DNA from: Microcystis panniformis FACHB-1757
GTDB lineage: Bacteria > Cyanobacteriota > Cyanobacteriia > Cyanobacteriales > Microcystaceae
Direction of reading: 5' to 3'
Length of the DNA stretch: 64,000 nt
NCBI RefSeq assembly: GCF_001264245.1
Contig: NZ_CP011339.1
Location: 4,836,001 to 4,900,000, forward strand
A program made the translations under genes and the position numbers. The notes under the pieces are model-generated. The model did no database searches. It had not been told where the DNA came from and worked only from the letters and a program-made list of their open reading frames with translations. Position 1 is the first letter of the stretch, and each line of letters begins with the position of its first letter. This document shows positions 56,413 through 64,000 of this stretch, piece by piece.

Positions 56413-59400
56413 TTACACTTTGTCGCCGCGAAGTATTTTGAATATATCAGTGACAATTCTGTTTCTAATTTCCTTTAAAGAACCTGATTTGACAGAATTT
56501 TTCGGACTTTCCAAGTAACTTTTAACCCCTTTAAATTGTTGTTCTAGATGACCACTATAGCGATTTTGTCCCAAAGAATAATCAGGATTATTCGATCTTA
56601 TAATAGTTTGAGCATCGTGTAAATCATTCAAAAGATAGGCGACCTCTGGCCAATAGCTACTATATTTTTCGTAGTTATACAAAAGGAGAATTACTCGACA
56701 GGTTGCTGCAAAAATTTTCCCTTTAGCGGTAAACTGAGTTAACCGGTGAGGATATAAGCCTCTAATTTGAAAATCTTCGGGCATTTTTTGATCTTTATTT
56801 GGCTTTTGCTCGGTAAATATTCGCTGAAGATAGGTTTTTTCTCCTCTTTTTTCATCCACTGTTCCCTCAGATGCAATTGCCGCTCCTAAAGTAAACCTTT
56901 TCATCGCCATACGAATACGTTCTTCTAATCCTTCTTCCTGATTATCTTTACAAAGTTCCACCAGTCCCAACCCAAATAAAAGAAGACTAGCGTGAATACC
57001 AAATAAATAAACTTTATTATCTGAATTTGAGTCAAGGTAAGTTAATGCTGACATGGGTAGCTGTATAATTTTTTCTTGAGATTGACTAGATTTAAGTTTA
57101 AGTATTTCTTGATAAAACTCGTCTAAGTGGCTGCTGCCCTTTCCGATTTCAATAATTGGGGGGATAGTTTGCACATAAATATCATTGTATTTTTCATAAA
57201 CTATATTTGATATAACAAACTCTGTCTGTTTACCACTATAATTTTTTATCTGTTGATAAGATTTTCTGCCTCGCTCTCCATAACAATCAAGAGCATTTTT
57301 AATTAAACGTTCGGCCCATTCTAGACAATTTTGGCGGCTAAATTTTTCCGTTAATCGATTGGTGTCTCCGACATAAGCAGTGATTAAATAAGACCAAATT
57401 TGATACACTGTCCAGTAAGCATAGTAATTAGCATCACCGTCTCTAGCCGCATAAATACGAGCTTTTTCTAAGAGACGAAGAGGTTCAATTAATAAATGAG
57501 TTTTGGGATTGGGTAATTGAGCAATGTAAGGGAAAAAGATATAAATTTTAGCGCGGTGAGAATAGATACGAGATAGATAATAGAAAAAAGGATGAGCATT
57601 AGTTTGAGAGTATTCACCAATGATTGCGTATTCTTTCAAATATTCCTGCAAATATTCTTCAGCAGTGTTCAAACATTCTTCAGCTTTACGAATTGCAGAA
57701 CCCCTTTCTTGATGGTCACGTTCCTCATCTTCAAGGTCTGTATAAAAATGATAATCAAATAGACAGATATAGTAGAGACTAACTAATAGTTTATCGTCTA
57801 GTCGTCCCTTTTCGATATGGGGTTTAATAACCTCAAGATATTTTTGGGCAATACGATAGAGACCCTCTTGAAGATATACTTGAATAATTGCCAAATGTGC
57901 TTCATAGGCCACCATACTCCAAGCTTGATTATTATTAACTTCCTTGAAATTTCTCTCATCCCAATTGCGATATTTATCCTTAAACAGCTTTTTTTCTAAA
58001 TAATCTTGCATAGCCCTGAGAGAGAAAGGGTAGAATTTTATCCATTTTTCTGCTTTTTCTAGTATATATTTTTCCTCAATTCTCTGACAAAGTTGTTGTA
58101 GATATTGCTGATAATCAATTCCAGTTTTTTCAATGGCTCTCAGTCGAGCGTGAAGGGCAGACTTAGCGGCAGATTCTAGAAGATCGAATCCATAAAATTC
58201 TCCTGTTGCTAATTCTTGATCGGCGACAATTTGATTATAATTAATTTCACCTTCTAGAGATTTTTTCACATCTTCCTGTTTGCATAACTTAACCAGAGAA
58301 TAAGACCAAACAGCACTATTCCTTGTATTGCCAATCACTTTATCTTCACTGACTATTTTTTGGGTGACAGGCAGATAGCCTTGCTTTTTCAAAATATCTA
58401 TCCCCTCAAACAAAAATCGATTAATTGCGGTGGTAATATGAGCGATAGGACTGCCCACACCTACCACTTCTTCACAAAATTCTAATCGACTGTTTGATTC
58501 TTCTTGCTTGAAAAATTGGCTGATTTCTTTTTCTTCTAAGGTTGGTTTTGGTTTCCAGTTCTCTGGGGGATAGACATAAAAATACACTCGCACCCTATAA
58601 GCTATCTGTTTTTCTAATCCTTGAGCATAATACTCATTTTCGTCTTCAGGATCATCGAGAAAATCGGTATTGATTAAACCTGTTTTGCCTCGGTATAATT
58701 TTAGGGGCAGAGGTTTGACCTTCTCAATTTCTAAATAGTCGATATAAACGGGAAATTTGTCCCCTAATAAATTATTTTTGATAATTGAATTGCTCAGACT
58801 TTCCAAAAAGAGATTCGATATGGAATCGCTAGTTAAATTATTCTTAACAAAATCTGGACATTGCCCGACAACAGTTTTAATTTGTCTGAGTCCAGCTTGA
58901 AATTCTGTCCGGCTCACTTCTCTTAAAATCTTATCAACCAAATCCTTGATAATTTCCTGCTCCGAGCCTGTTGATAAATGCTGATAATATTTTTTTAATC
59001 GGGGTTGAATATACTCTATAATCTGATTAACTAAAGATTCATCTAGATTTTGATTATCATTTCGATCAAGAGATTTTAGGTAACTGTGTTGTTGTTTTTG
59101 GGAACTGTATAGATTAATGGCCTGTTTATAAAAGCTAACAACGTCTAGGGAATCCGGCTGTATTTCATCGGTAATGATCTCTTTTAACTGCTCAAGTAAA
59201 CCAGCTTCGGGATGAACAAGTAATTTCAATTTATCTCTTTCATCCAGAGATAACTGTGCATATTTTTTGAGAACTCGTTGTTTTTCTTGTTGGGTAAACT
59301 TATTGATCATTTTCTGGGCTAAACTATCCTTATTTTTGGCTGACTCTCCTTGCCAATAAGCCTCCAGTGAGCTAAGAATAGTAACTAATTTCCCCAAGCT

Positions 59401-59646
59401 TAAACTGGGTACCCGCTCCTCGCGTTCCTTTTCTTGGTAACGCTCTCCCATCACCGAACGCAGCACTCGCCGGACAAAAATGCGATTTTGTCCCCATTGT
59501 TTGGCTATTTTGTACTCATTCGGTTTGGGATTATCCTCACTAATGTCCAAATCGGTCAAATTGTTGAGGAGATGCAAATACACCGCAGCATCTCTTTGTC
59601 GGTCTTCATCGCTTTGTCTTTGATTTTCTGTGTCCAGATCGCTCAT
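56413..59646 (-). CDS. Unrecognised 1077-residue helical protein
   Basis: I do not recognise this family. The protein is hydrophilic and highly charged, with no signal peptide or membrane segments. Roughly residues 560-1000 are rich in paired helices with aromatic and Tyr-rich spacing (for example AHLAIIQVYLQEGLYRIAQK and ECLNTAEEYLQEYLKEYAI), resembling TPR-like helical repeats. The first 40 residues are acidic and polar (MSDLDTENQRQSDEDRQRDA). No NTPase or nuclease motif was found. The ATG at 59646 is supported by a duplicated copy of the same 5' end at 61950-62040 that begins at the equivalent ATG. It is divergent from the small membrane protein at 60081, with a 434-bp region between. A scaffold or sensor role is only a guess. 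Confidence 0.75.
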   Translation of the reverse strand: MSDLDTENQRQSDEDRQRDAAVYLHLLNNLTDLDISEDNPKPNEYKIAKQWGQNRIFVRRVLRSVMGERYQEKEREERVPSLSLGKLVTILSSLEAYWQGESAKNKDSLAQKMINKFTQQEKQRVLKKYAQLSLDERDKLKLLVHPEAGLLEQLKEIITDEIQPDSLDVVSFYKQAINLYSSQKQQHSYLKSLDRNDNQNLDESLVNQIIEYIQPRLKKYYQHLSTGSEQEIIKDLVDKILREVSRTEFQAGLRQIKTVVGQCPDFVKNNLTSDSISNLFLESLSNSIIKNNLLGDKFPVYIDYLEIEKVKPLPLKLYRGKTGLINTDFLDDPEDENEYYAQGLEKQIAYRVRVYFYVYPPENWKPKPTLEEKEISQFFKQEESNSRLEFCEEVVGVGSPIAHITTAINRFLFEGIDILKKQGYLPVTQKIVSEDKVIGNTRNSAVWSYSLVKLCKQEDVKKSLEGEINYNQIVADQELATGEFYGFDLLESAAKSALHARLRAIEKTGIDYQQYLQQLCQRIEEKYILEKAEKWIKFYPFSLRAMQDYLEKKLFKDKYRNWDERNFKEVNNNQAWSMVAYEAHLAIIQVYLQEGLYRIAQKYLEVIKPHIEKGRLDDKLLVSLYYICLFDYHFYTDLEDEERDHQERGSAIRKAEECLNTAEEYLQEYLKEYAIIGEYSQTNAHPFFYYLSRIYSHRAKIYIFFPYIAQLPNPKTHLLIEPLRLLEKARIYAARDGDANYYAYWTVYQIWSYLITAYVGDTNRLTEKFSRQNCLEWAERLIKNALDCYGERGRKSYQQIKNYSGKQTEFVISNIVYEKYNDIYVQTIPPIIEIGKGSSHLDEFYQEILKLKSSQSQEKIIQLPMSALTYLDSNSDNKVYLFGIHASLLLFGLGLVELCKDNQEEGLEERIRMAMKRFTLGAAIASEGTVDEKRGEKTYLQRIFTEQKPNKDQKMPEDFQIRGLYPHRLTQFTAKGKIFAATCRVILLLYNYEKYSSYWPEVAYLLNDLHDAQTIIRSNNPDYSLGQNRYSGHLEQQFKGVKSYLESPKNSVKSGSLKEIRNRIVTDIFKILRGDKV

Positions 59647-60080
59647 AGGTTTAGATGTTACTCTGATGATTTAGCCCTAGATGCCCGTTTTGATCAATTC
59701 AATAGTTATGTTCATATAATACAGGCTAATCTGGGGGATGTGCATAAAAAATCTGCATTAATTTTTGTAAACCTTGTGAAAATTATCAGTAATTGGTTTG
59801 TTAGCCTTTGTAGTGAAACCCTGTAGATGTAGGAAAGAGGTTGCTGATGACGGAAGAGACCGATAGGGTATCCATCACTGAACTGGTGAGGGCGGCTTTT
59901 TATATGTGCATTTTCTACGCTAATACATGAAGAGTATGTACATCTTGACCATTGTTCAGTTTTTTGACAACATAGTTGGACGAGGTGATATATTTTATAC
60001 CGTTTTTGTAACACTTTGTAACACCTTTGCTCAGACCAAACTAGATTTGGTTGAATTTGCACTTAATGTATGAAGGGTAG
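59647..60080. promoter_or_regulatory. Divergent upstream region with tandem TGTAACAC sites, copy 1
   Basis: This region separates the 1077-residue gene from the small membrane-protein gene. Two TGTAACAC units at 60007-60014 and 60017-60024 repeat with a 10-bp period, one helical turn, inside a 30-bp segment (60001-60030) identical to 62361-62390. Weaker similarity to 62041-62400 extends through most of the region. A regulator site is plausible, and a dispersed Microcystis repeat is the alternative. Small ORFs here are not supported. Confidence 0.55.
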
Positions 60081-60476
60081 ATGTTGCGGAAAATAATTCA
60101 ATGGATTATCTTTGGGGTTGTATTAGCAATTGTTCCACTTGTAGTAGCACTTTTAATTAGAGCTACTCGGGGACAATCCACTGAACTTGTTGATTTGTTG
60201 AGAAACGGTGAACTGCTTCTCGTAACGGCCGGTATTGTGGGTGCTGCTATTGGGGATCTTTTAGGAGGCAATAGAACTCAACCTATCTTTGAGCTATTCT
60301 CTGGAGGTGCGTGCGTTTTAATCTTGGTTGTTTCTTCCATATTATATGCCGATGTTTCCGCTGCTCATGCGTCCCAACAACCAGTGAATATTGCTGTAAT
60401 TGAAAGATCTTCACTATGGCTATTTTCTGGGGGTGTTGTTTCGAGTTTCTTCTGTGTCGTTTTTTCGGAGCTATAG
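60081..60476 (+). CDS. Small four-TM membrane protein, unknown function
   Basis: This 131-residue protein has four predicted hydrophobic segments (about 7-29, 45-62, 70-91 and 108-128). A short polar stretch between segments 1 and 2 (RATRGQSTELVDLLRNGE) is followed by a Gly-rich second helix. There is no enzymatic motif. The ATG follows a GAAGGG by about 4 nt. It is divergent from the 1077-residue gene and has an IS630 element just behind it. Small membrane proteins next to large helical proteins occur in several bacterial conflict systems, but nothing here proves such a role. Confidence 0.6.
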   Translation: MLRKIIQWIIFGVVLAIVPLVVALLIRATRGQSTELVDLLRNGELLLVTAGIVGAAIGDLLGGNRTQPIFELFSGGACVLILVVSSILYADVSAAHASQQPVNIAVIERSSLWLFSGGVVSSFFCVVFSEL

Positions 60477-60511
60477 TTTTATGGAGACGATCGCAATAGT
60501 AACATCCTTAT

Positions 60512-61606
60512 TATACTTTAGACGTTCATAATCTGAGATTTATTAAACTTCTGAAATCGTAGAGTCAGCAAGGAATCCAGTTCTTTTTTATGTTTCAGAT
60601 GGGCATCATTCAGACATTCATAAATAGCTGAAGAAAAGTCAGAAAAGTTCTCATAATATTTACCATATAAACATTTCTTTTTGACAAATTTCCACAGCCT
60701 TTCAATTAAATTTAGATTAGGTGAATAAGACGGCAGATAGAGCAGCTCTATTGACAAAGAAAGAGCCAATTCTTCAACAATTTTACATTTTTGATAGCGG
60801 GCATTATCTAAGACTAGAGTGATGGGAATCATTAGTCCTAAAGCAGCTATTTTTTCAAGGAGTTCACAGACTTGAGTTGCCGTAATATAAGTGTCATTCG
60901 TAACCAGAATAACTTCATGAGTTATTGCATTTAATGCTCCTAAAACATTGAAGCGTTTACGCCCGCTCGGTGACTTAACAAAAAGTCTCTCAAAACACCA
61001 AACAAAACCGAGAAATGCTCCCATGACGAAGTGAGCGGCATCAACAAAAAAAACAGCCCTTTTTCCTTCTTTTGCCTCATTTAGTCTGGGTTCTAGCTTT
61101 TTTTCTTTGTAGTCCTCTTGTTCATCTGGGTCAGCTTTAGAAGGAAGAGAACCTACTTTTAAACATTTCATTCCCATTGATTTTAAAAATTTTCTCACTT
61201 GGGTAGGACTTCGTTTTATTCCCGTCAATTCTTCTATCCTATATACAGCTTCATTTATTGTGGCTGGTGGATTTTTCTCGAAGTATTTTTTGAGGGTTTC
61301 TTTTTGAAACTCTAATTCACTTTTAGGGCGATAGAAGTTGATTTCTTTTAATTTTTCTATTCCGCCTTCTTGATAATCGCGAAGATAGGTTAATAAGGTA
61401 TTTGGCGAGATCCCTGCTAACTGACAAATTTTTTGGTGCGGTATCTTTTGGCTTTTTAACCAGAGAACTTCCATCTTCAGTTGAACCCGGGGATGGGGAT
61501 GATGAAATCTTTCATAATACAGTGAGTTCTTTTCTTCTTCCGTGAATTCTAGGTTAATCATGTTTTTAATGAGTGCTTTGCTTCTAATTATGACTCTTAA
61601 ACTATA
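60512..61606 (-). mobile_element. IS630-family insertion sequence, apparently complete
   Basis: Imperfect terminal inverted repeats enclose a single transposase gene: left TATACTTTAGACGTTCATAA, right (reverse complement) TATAGTTTAAGAGTCATAAT. TA dinucleotides at both ends fit the TA target preference of the IS630/Tc1 group; the exact ends may be 60516 and 61602 with TA duplicated. It lies between two small genes and interrupts no recognisable ORF. Confidence 0.82.
60518..61561 (-). CDS. IS630-family transposase
   Basis: A DDE transposase of 347 residues in one frame. The N-terminal helix-turn-helix region (HQKICQLAGISPNTLLTYL, with RSPTQVRKFL after it) binds DNA. The catalytic residues sit in VFFVDAAHF (first Asp, near 173), TLVLDNARYQ (second Asp, near 252) and NLNLIERLWK (Glu, near 288). 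Length and motif spacing are typical, and no frameshift is seen, so the element may be active. The stop codon lies inside the terminal inverted repeat, as is usual for compact IS630 elements. Confidence 0.93.
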   Translation of the reverse strand: MINLEFTEEEKNSLYYERFHHPHPRVQLKMEVLWLKSQKIPHQKICQLAGISPNTLLTYLRDYQEGGIEKLKEINFYRPKSELEFQKETLKKYFEKNPPATINEAVYRIEELTGIKRSPTQVRKFLKSMGMKCLKVGSLPSKADPDEQEDYKEKKLEPRLNEAKEGKRAVFFVDAAHFVMGAFLGFVWCFERLFVKSPSGRKRFNVLGALNAITHEVILVTNDTYITATQVCELLEKIAALGLMIPITLVLDNARYQKCKIVEELALSLSIELLYLPSYSPNLNLIERLWKFVKKKCLYGKYYENFSDFSSAIYECLNDAHLKHKKELDSLLTLRFQKFNKSQIMNV

Positions 61607-61626
61607 TTATTGTCCTTGAGTAAAAA

Positions 61627-61914
61627 ATGCAAGTTGTAGCCGTGCAAAGTATAGCTATTTGCAGTTCAGCGATTTCCTTAATTGCAAAATATAGATTCCA
61701 GAGGCGAGAACGAAATAATCCAAAAATGCTCAATAAAAAGTCAGCAGAAGGGCAGCGGCAGCAACAATTGAGGCAAATGGAAGAGAAAATAGAGTTAATG
61801 CGCTCATTTTCTAGTTCTCAAAGTGGTGACATGAGTGAGTATAAAAAACTCGCGCTCGACATAAGCGATTCTGCTTCTCGAATTGTAGATGAGTTAGAAT
61901 CAGAGAAGTTTTAG
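61627..61914 (+). CDS. Small hypothetical protein, hydrophobic start then coiled coil
   Basis: The 95-residue ORF has a short hydrophobic N-terminus (VVAVQSIAICSSAISLIA) and then a charged, Gln/Glu-rich helical part (QQQLRQMEEKIELMRS) likely to form a coiled coil. A stop lies directly upstream in frame, and a GAG before the ATG gives a weak ribosome site. It sits between the insertion sequence and the truncated duplicate. It could be a real small gene of the divergent unit or a chance ORF. Confidence 0.4.
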   Translation: MQVVAVQSIAICSSAISLIAKYRFQRRERNNPKMLNKKSAEGQRQQQLRQMEEKIELMRSFSSSQSGDMSEYKKLALDISDSASRIVDELESEKF

Positions 61915-61949
61915 CAACACAATTCCTAACCCGTAGTAATCTGCACCCA

Positions 61950-62040
61950 ACAAGTTGTTGAGGAGATGCAAATACACCGCAGCATCTCTTTGTCGGTCTT
62001 CATCGCTTTGTCTTTGATTTTCTGTGTCCAGATCGTTCAT
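61950..62040 (-). pseudogene. Truncated duplicate of the 5' end of the 1077-residue gene
   Basis: The reverse strand encodes MNDLDTENQRQSDEDRQRDA and about ten more residues ending LHLLNNL, almost identical to the first 30 codons of the gene starting at 59646 (one Ser to Asn change). After that the similarity stops. It is therefore a relic of a second copy, and no functional product is expected. Confidence 0.85.
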
Positions 62041-62402
62041 GGGTCGAGGTAAATAATATGTTTAGATCATACCAGCTAATCTAGAGTAAGTGAGCATAAA
62101 AGACCTATATTAATTTTTGTAAAAATTATCGGCGAGTATCAGGAATTGTCTGGACTACTTATGCAGCCAACCCTGTAGGTCACTGGAATAGGGTTCTGCT
62201 AATCCATAGAGAAACTATATTACAATTGTGATGTAAAAAGTGTCTTGTCGTTGATGCGTGTACATTTTGTAACGGATTAAGCGTTTTTGCGGTACATATT
62301 GCATCTAATCGATTTTTTGATTACATTGATGGTAGTTCCCTAGTTCCCTTAATTTTACCTCGTTTTTGTAACACTTTGTAACACCTTTGCAGTGATTGTA
62401 AA
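62041..62402. promoter_or_regulatory. Divergent upstream region with tandem TGTAACAC sites, copy 2
   Basis: This is a diverged duplicate of 59647-60080. The TGTAACAC pair at 62367-62374 and 62377-62384 lies in the identical 30-bp segment 62361-62390, here only about 12 nt before the ATG of the propeptide-like gene. A further TTTTGTAACGG occurs near 62266. With the site so close to the start codon, binding by a regulator could block translation or transcription directly. Confidence 0.5.
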
Positions 62403-63107
62403 ATGCCAAAACAGTTAGAAAAGAAAAAAACAACTGAATTAGAAGATATAGCCATTAAGTTGTCCGGCTCAGACTCGCCCGGTGGCGCAGGAGAGGAGCT
62501 TCGCAGCTTCACTGGCTCTCAGCCCAAAAGCCTTCAGCCCAAACCCGAGCCGAGGAACACTCAGCAAGTCCGATTGTCCACGGGTTTGCTGGTTGAATTT
62601 GAACGTGTAGATAAGTATCAATCGAAATTTACTCAAGCATTCAAATTCAAATATCGCCTCCGATACCAAGGTATCCCTTTATACGGCTCCTCGATCATTG
62701 TTGATTTAGACGAAGACAATAAATTTTTGTTTGCAAACTCGTCTGAAGTTGCTCAAGATGAAGCTGTAAAAAAAGGATTTCCTGACAAAAATCCGAAAGT
62801 TCCTGAAGAAGATTTAAAAGATTCGATCTACAAATATTGTCTTAAGAAGGGTGAGCCTATTTCCCCAGAAGCCCTAGAGCATTGTGATGTTAATCCCCAG
62901 CTTTACTATTATTTCAAACACTTTTCTAATGGCTCCAGTCACAAGCTAGGTGAGTGGAGACTTGTTTATGTTACGAACATTAAAGTTATGGCTCCAACCA
63001 GTGGCGGAAAATCTGTTGGAACATCACTGGAATTAACTGATTATGTGATAGATGCCCACACAGGGGAGATAATGCTCGAACTCTCAAATTTGAGAACCTT
63101 CTGCTAA
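62403..63107 (+). CDS. Stand-alone FTP/PepSY propeptide-like protein
   Basis: The 234 residues look like the propeptide of a thermolysin-like (M4) protease without the protease. Residues about 55-115 resemble an FTP domain (FKYRLRYQGIPLYGSSIIVDLDED), and about 185-230 a PepSY domain (GEWRLVYVTNI, then DYVIDAHTGEIMLEL). There is no signal peptide: the N-terminus is polar (MPKQLEKKKTTELEDIAIKL), so the protein is probably cytoplasmic. In classic M4 enzymes this part is an inhibitor and folding aid fused to the catalytic domain. Here the M4 catalytic ORF starts 385 bp downstream, so the protein could act in trans, or the two ORFs could be parts of a gene split by the repeat between them. Confidence 0.7.
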   Translation: MPKQLEKKKTTELEDIAIKLSGSDSPGGAGEELRSFTGSQPKSLQPKPEPRNTQQVRLSTGLLVEFERVDKYQSKFTQAFKFKYRLRYQGIPLYGSSIIVDLDEDNKFLFANSSEVAQDEAVKKGFPDKNPKVPEEDLKDSIYKYCLKKGEPISPEALEHCDVNPQLYYYFKHFSNGSSHKLGEWRLVYVTNIKVMAPTSGGKSVGTSLELTDYVIDAHTGEIMLELSNLRTFC

Positions 63108-63492
63108 AAGGGTTCTGTCCATAACCTACTGCCAAACTGTCTATCGTTTGGAGATATTTACCCAAATATCTCTAACTGTTGGGCTGGTTTTGGTGAGCTT
63201 TTTTTGCATTATTCAAATATAACTCACTTTTTAACAGGAAATAAGTAAGCAGGTGTTAAAAACTTTCAGACACCACCCTTATCAAGGGGGGATTAAGGGG
63301 GGATCGACACCAAAATCCATCTTCAATTTAATTATAATCAGCTACTTACATGGGTATTTTATCCATTTTTTGTGGCTTTGCTTTGCCTAAATTCTGGCAA
63401 TTTTGCCATCTTGACACATTGGGCGACTTTCTAACAAGATTAATTACTTAACCACTGACTGGAACTTATGAATTTATCGGGGGCAAAAACTT
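63108..63492. other. Gap between propeptide-like and protease ORFs
   Basis: No gene is seen in these 385 bp. The middle is occupied by the dispersed repeat at 63271-63350. Continuing either reading frame into the gap gives early stops and no protease-like residues, so it is not simply a frameshifted coding stretch. Confidence 0.5.
63271..63350. repeat. Dispersed GC-hairpin repeat, copy 2
   Basis: Nearly the same 77-80 bp as at 55915-55991: CCCTTATCAAGGGGGG, ATTAAGGGGGG, ATCGACACCAAAATC and an AT-rich tail ending CAGCTACTTACA. It has inserted between the propeptide-like and protease ORFs. Confidence 0.75.
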
Positions 63493-64000
63493 ATGTTCTG
63501 CACAGAATGCCATGGCGCACCATATAATGGCAACTTCGGGCTTTCACGAACTTATAATTTGAGATATGAGAATTATTCCTCTAAGATCACTCTCACTGAC
63601 CACCGATTAGTCGATGATCCTTGTCACGATTTTTGCCAACAAGCTCGCGATAATGTTGAAACCGTTGCCCAGTTTATCGATGATAACTTCAACAAACCAC
63701 TAGATAGATATGAAGCTATCATTAATGTTGGCAGAATAAATGGTTCCTATGAGCCTGCTGGATGGGGACGTAAAACTAGACGGGCTTTATTTGGACAAAG
63801 AGAAATTAATGGTAGAAACCTTTCCTATGGAACCGATATCACAGTAGTAGCGCATGAATTTTGTCATGGTTTAATTCAGCAAATTGAGGAAGGAGATAAT
63901 GAGTTTACAGAAAAAAAAGCACTTGAAGAATCTTTTTGTGATATATTTGCGGTTTTAGTGCGTAACTATCATAGGGATGATGGTTGTTATCGGAATAATC
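63493..64000 (+). CDS. M4 (thermolysin-like) metalloprotease, N-terminal part (partial)
   Basis: The frame is open from ATG 63493 to the window end, giving 169 residues. The zinc motif HEFCH (residues 121-125, with catalytic Glu122) is followed 24 residues later by LEESFCDIF, where Glu146 is the third zinc ligand and Asp150 the family's conserved Asp. This spacing matches thermolysin to within one residue. Seven cysteines occur in the first 170 residues (including FCTEC and DPCHDFC), unusual for this family. There is no signal peptide, and less sequence precedes the active site than in secreted M4 enzymes. An in-frame TGA at 63469 blocks extension upstream. It is probably paired with the propeptide-like protein. 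The C-terminal half lies outside the window. Confidence 0.78.
   Translation, partial: MFCTECHGAPYNGNFGLSRTYNLRYENYSSKITLTDHRLVDDPCHDFCQQARDNVETVAQFIDDNFNKPLDRYEAIINVGRINGSYEPAGWGRKTRRALFGQREINGRNLSYGTDITVVAHEFCHGLIQQIEEGDNEFTEKKALEESFCDIFAVLVRNYHRDDGCYRNN

Noticed and set aside
59434..59826. Rightward ORF of 130 codons across the start of the 1077-residue gene
   Set aside because: It is antisense to a long, better supported gene whose start is confirmed by the duplicate.
59712..60062. Leftward ORF of 116 codons upstream of the four-TM gene
   Set aside because: It runs through the duplicated regulatory region. Its RCYKVLQKR stretch comes from the TGTAACAC repeat read backwards and recurs at the other copy, so it is a repeat-derived shadow.
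62321..62512. Leftward ORF of 63 codons over the propeptide-like gene start
   Set aside because: It is a shadow containing the same repeat-derived RCYKVLQKR; no independent support.

Overview
This window carries the complete microcystin synthetase (mcy) cluster of a bloom-forming cyanobacterium of the Microcystis type. The evidence is the AT-rich sequence, the domain order of the giant synthetases, the divergent mcyABC / mcyDEFGHIJ layout and the dnaN-like flank beside mcyJ. The left edge (1-966) holds the 3' end of an FAD-dependent oxidoreductase gene that converges on mcyC across a terminator-like hairpin.

Minus strand, 1059-19689: mcyA, mcyB and mcyC form a tight operon (mcyA-mcyB gap about 15 bp; mcyB and mcyC overlap as ATGA). 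Adenylation pocket residues read by eye give Ser (with N-methyltransferase) and Ala (with epimerase) in McyA, an Arg-like pocket and a methyl-aspartate pocket in McyB, and Arg plus a thioesterase in McyC. The McyB-1 adenylation core is almost a copy of that of McyC, the 'C-like' genotype linked to arginine at position 2 (MC-RR type). mcyC is broken: one base is missing in or beside a G4 tract at 3247-3250, which separates the C domain from the A-T-TE part. As it stands the last module and the cyclising thioesterase would not be made, so this is either a non-producing allele or a sequence error.

A shared promoter region (19690-20414) drives mcyA leftwards and mcyD rightwards. Plus strand, 20415-55477: mcyD (two PKS modules), mcyE (PKS-aminotransferase-NRPS), mcyF (racemase), mcyG (loading module and first PKS module), mcyH (ABC exporter), mcyI (2-hydroxyacid dehydrogenase) and mcyJ (O-methyltransferase). 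McyG, McyD and McyE build Adda and add Glu; McyA, McyB and McyC add Mdha, Ala, residue 2, MeAsp and residue 4, and cyclise. Two domains of McyD module 1 look degenerate: AT1 lacks its nucleophile serine, and KR1 has Ala in place of the catalytic Tyr.

From 55478 rightwards the sequence becomes accessory DNA: a small MITE-like element, a perfect palindrome, a dispersed GC-hairpin repeat, a C-terminal scrap of dnaN, a 1077-residue unrecognised helical protein, a divergent small four-TM protein, an intact IS630-family insertion sequence, a truncated second copy of the 5' end of the 1077-residue gene with its upstream region, a stand-alone FTP/PepSY propeptide-like protein, and a thermolysin-like (M4) metalloprotease catalytic domain that runs off the right edge. 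The two divergent promoter regions share an identical 30-bp segment with a tandem TGTAACAC motif. This suggests a duplicated and reshuffled module; its function, possibly conflict or stress related, is unknown.
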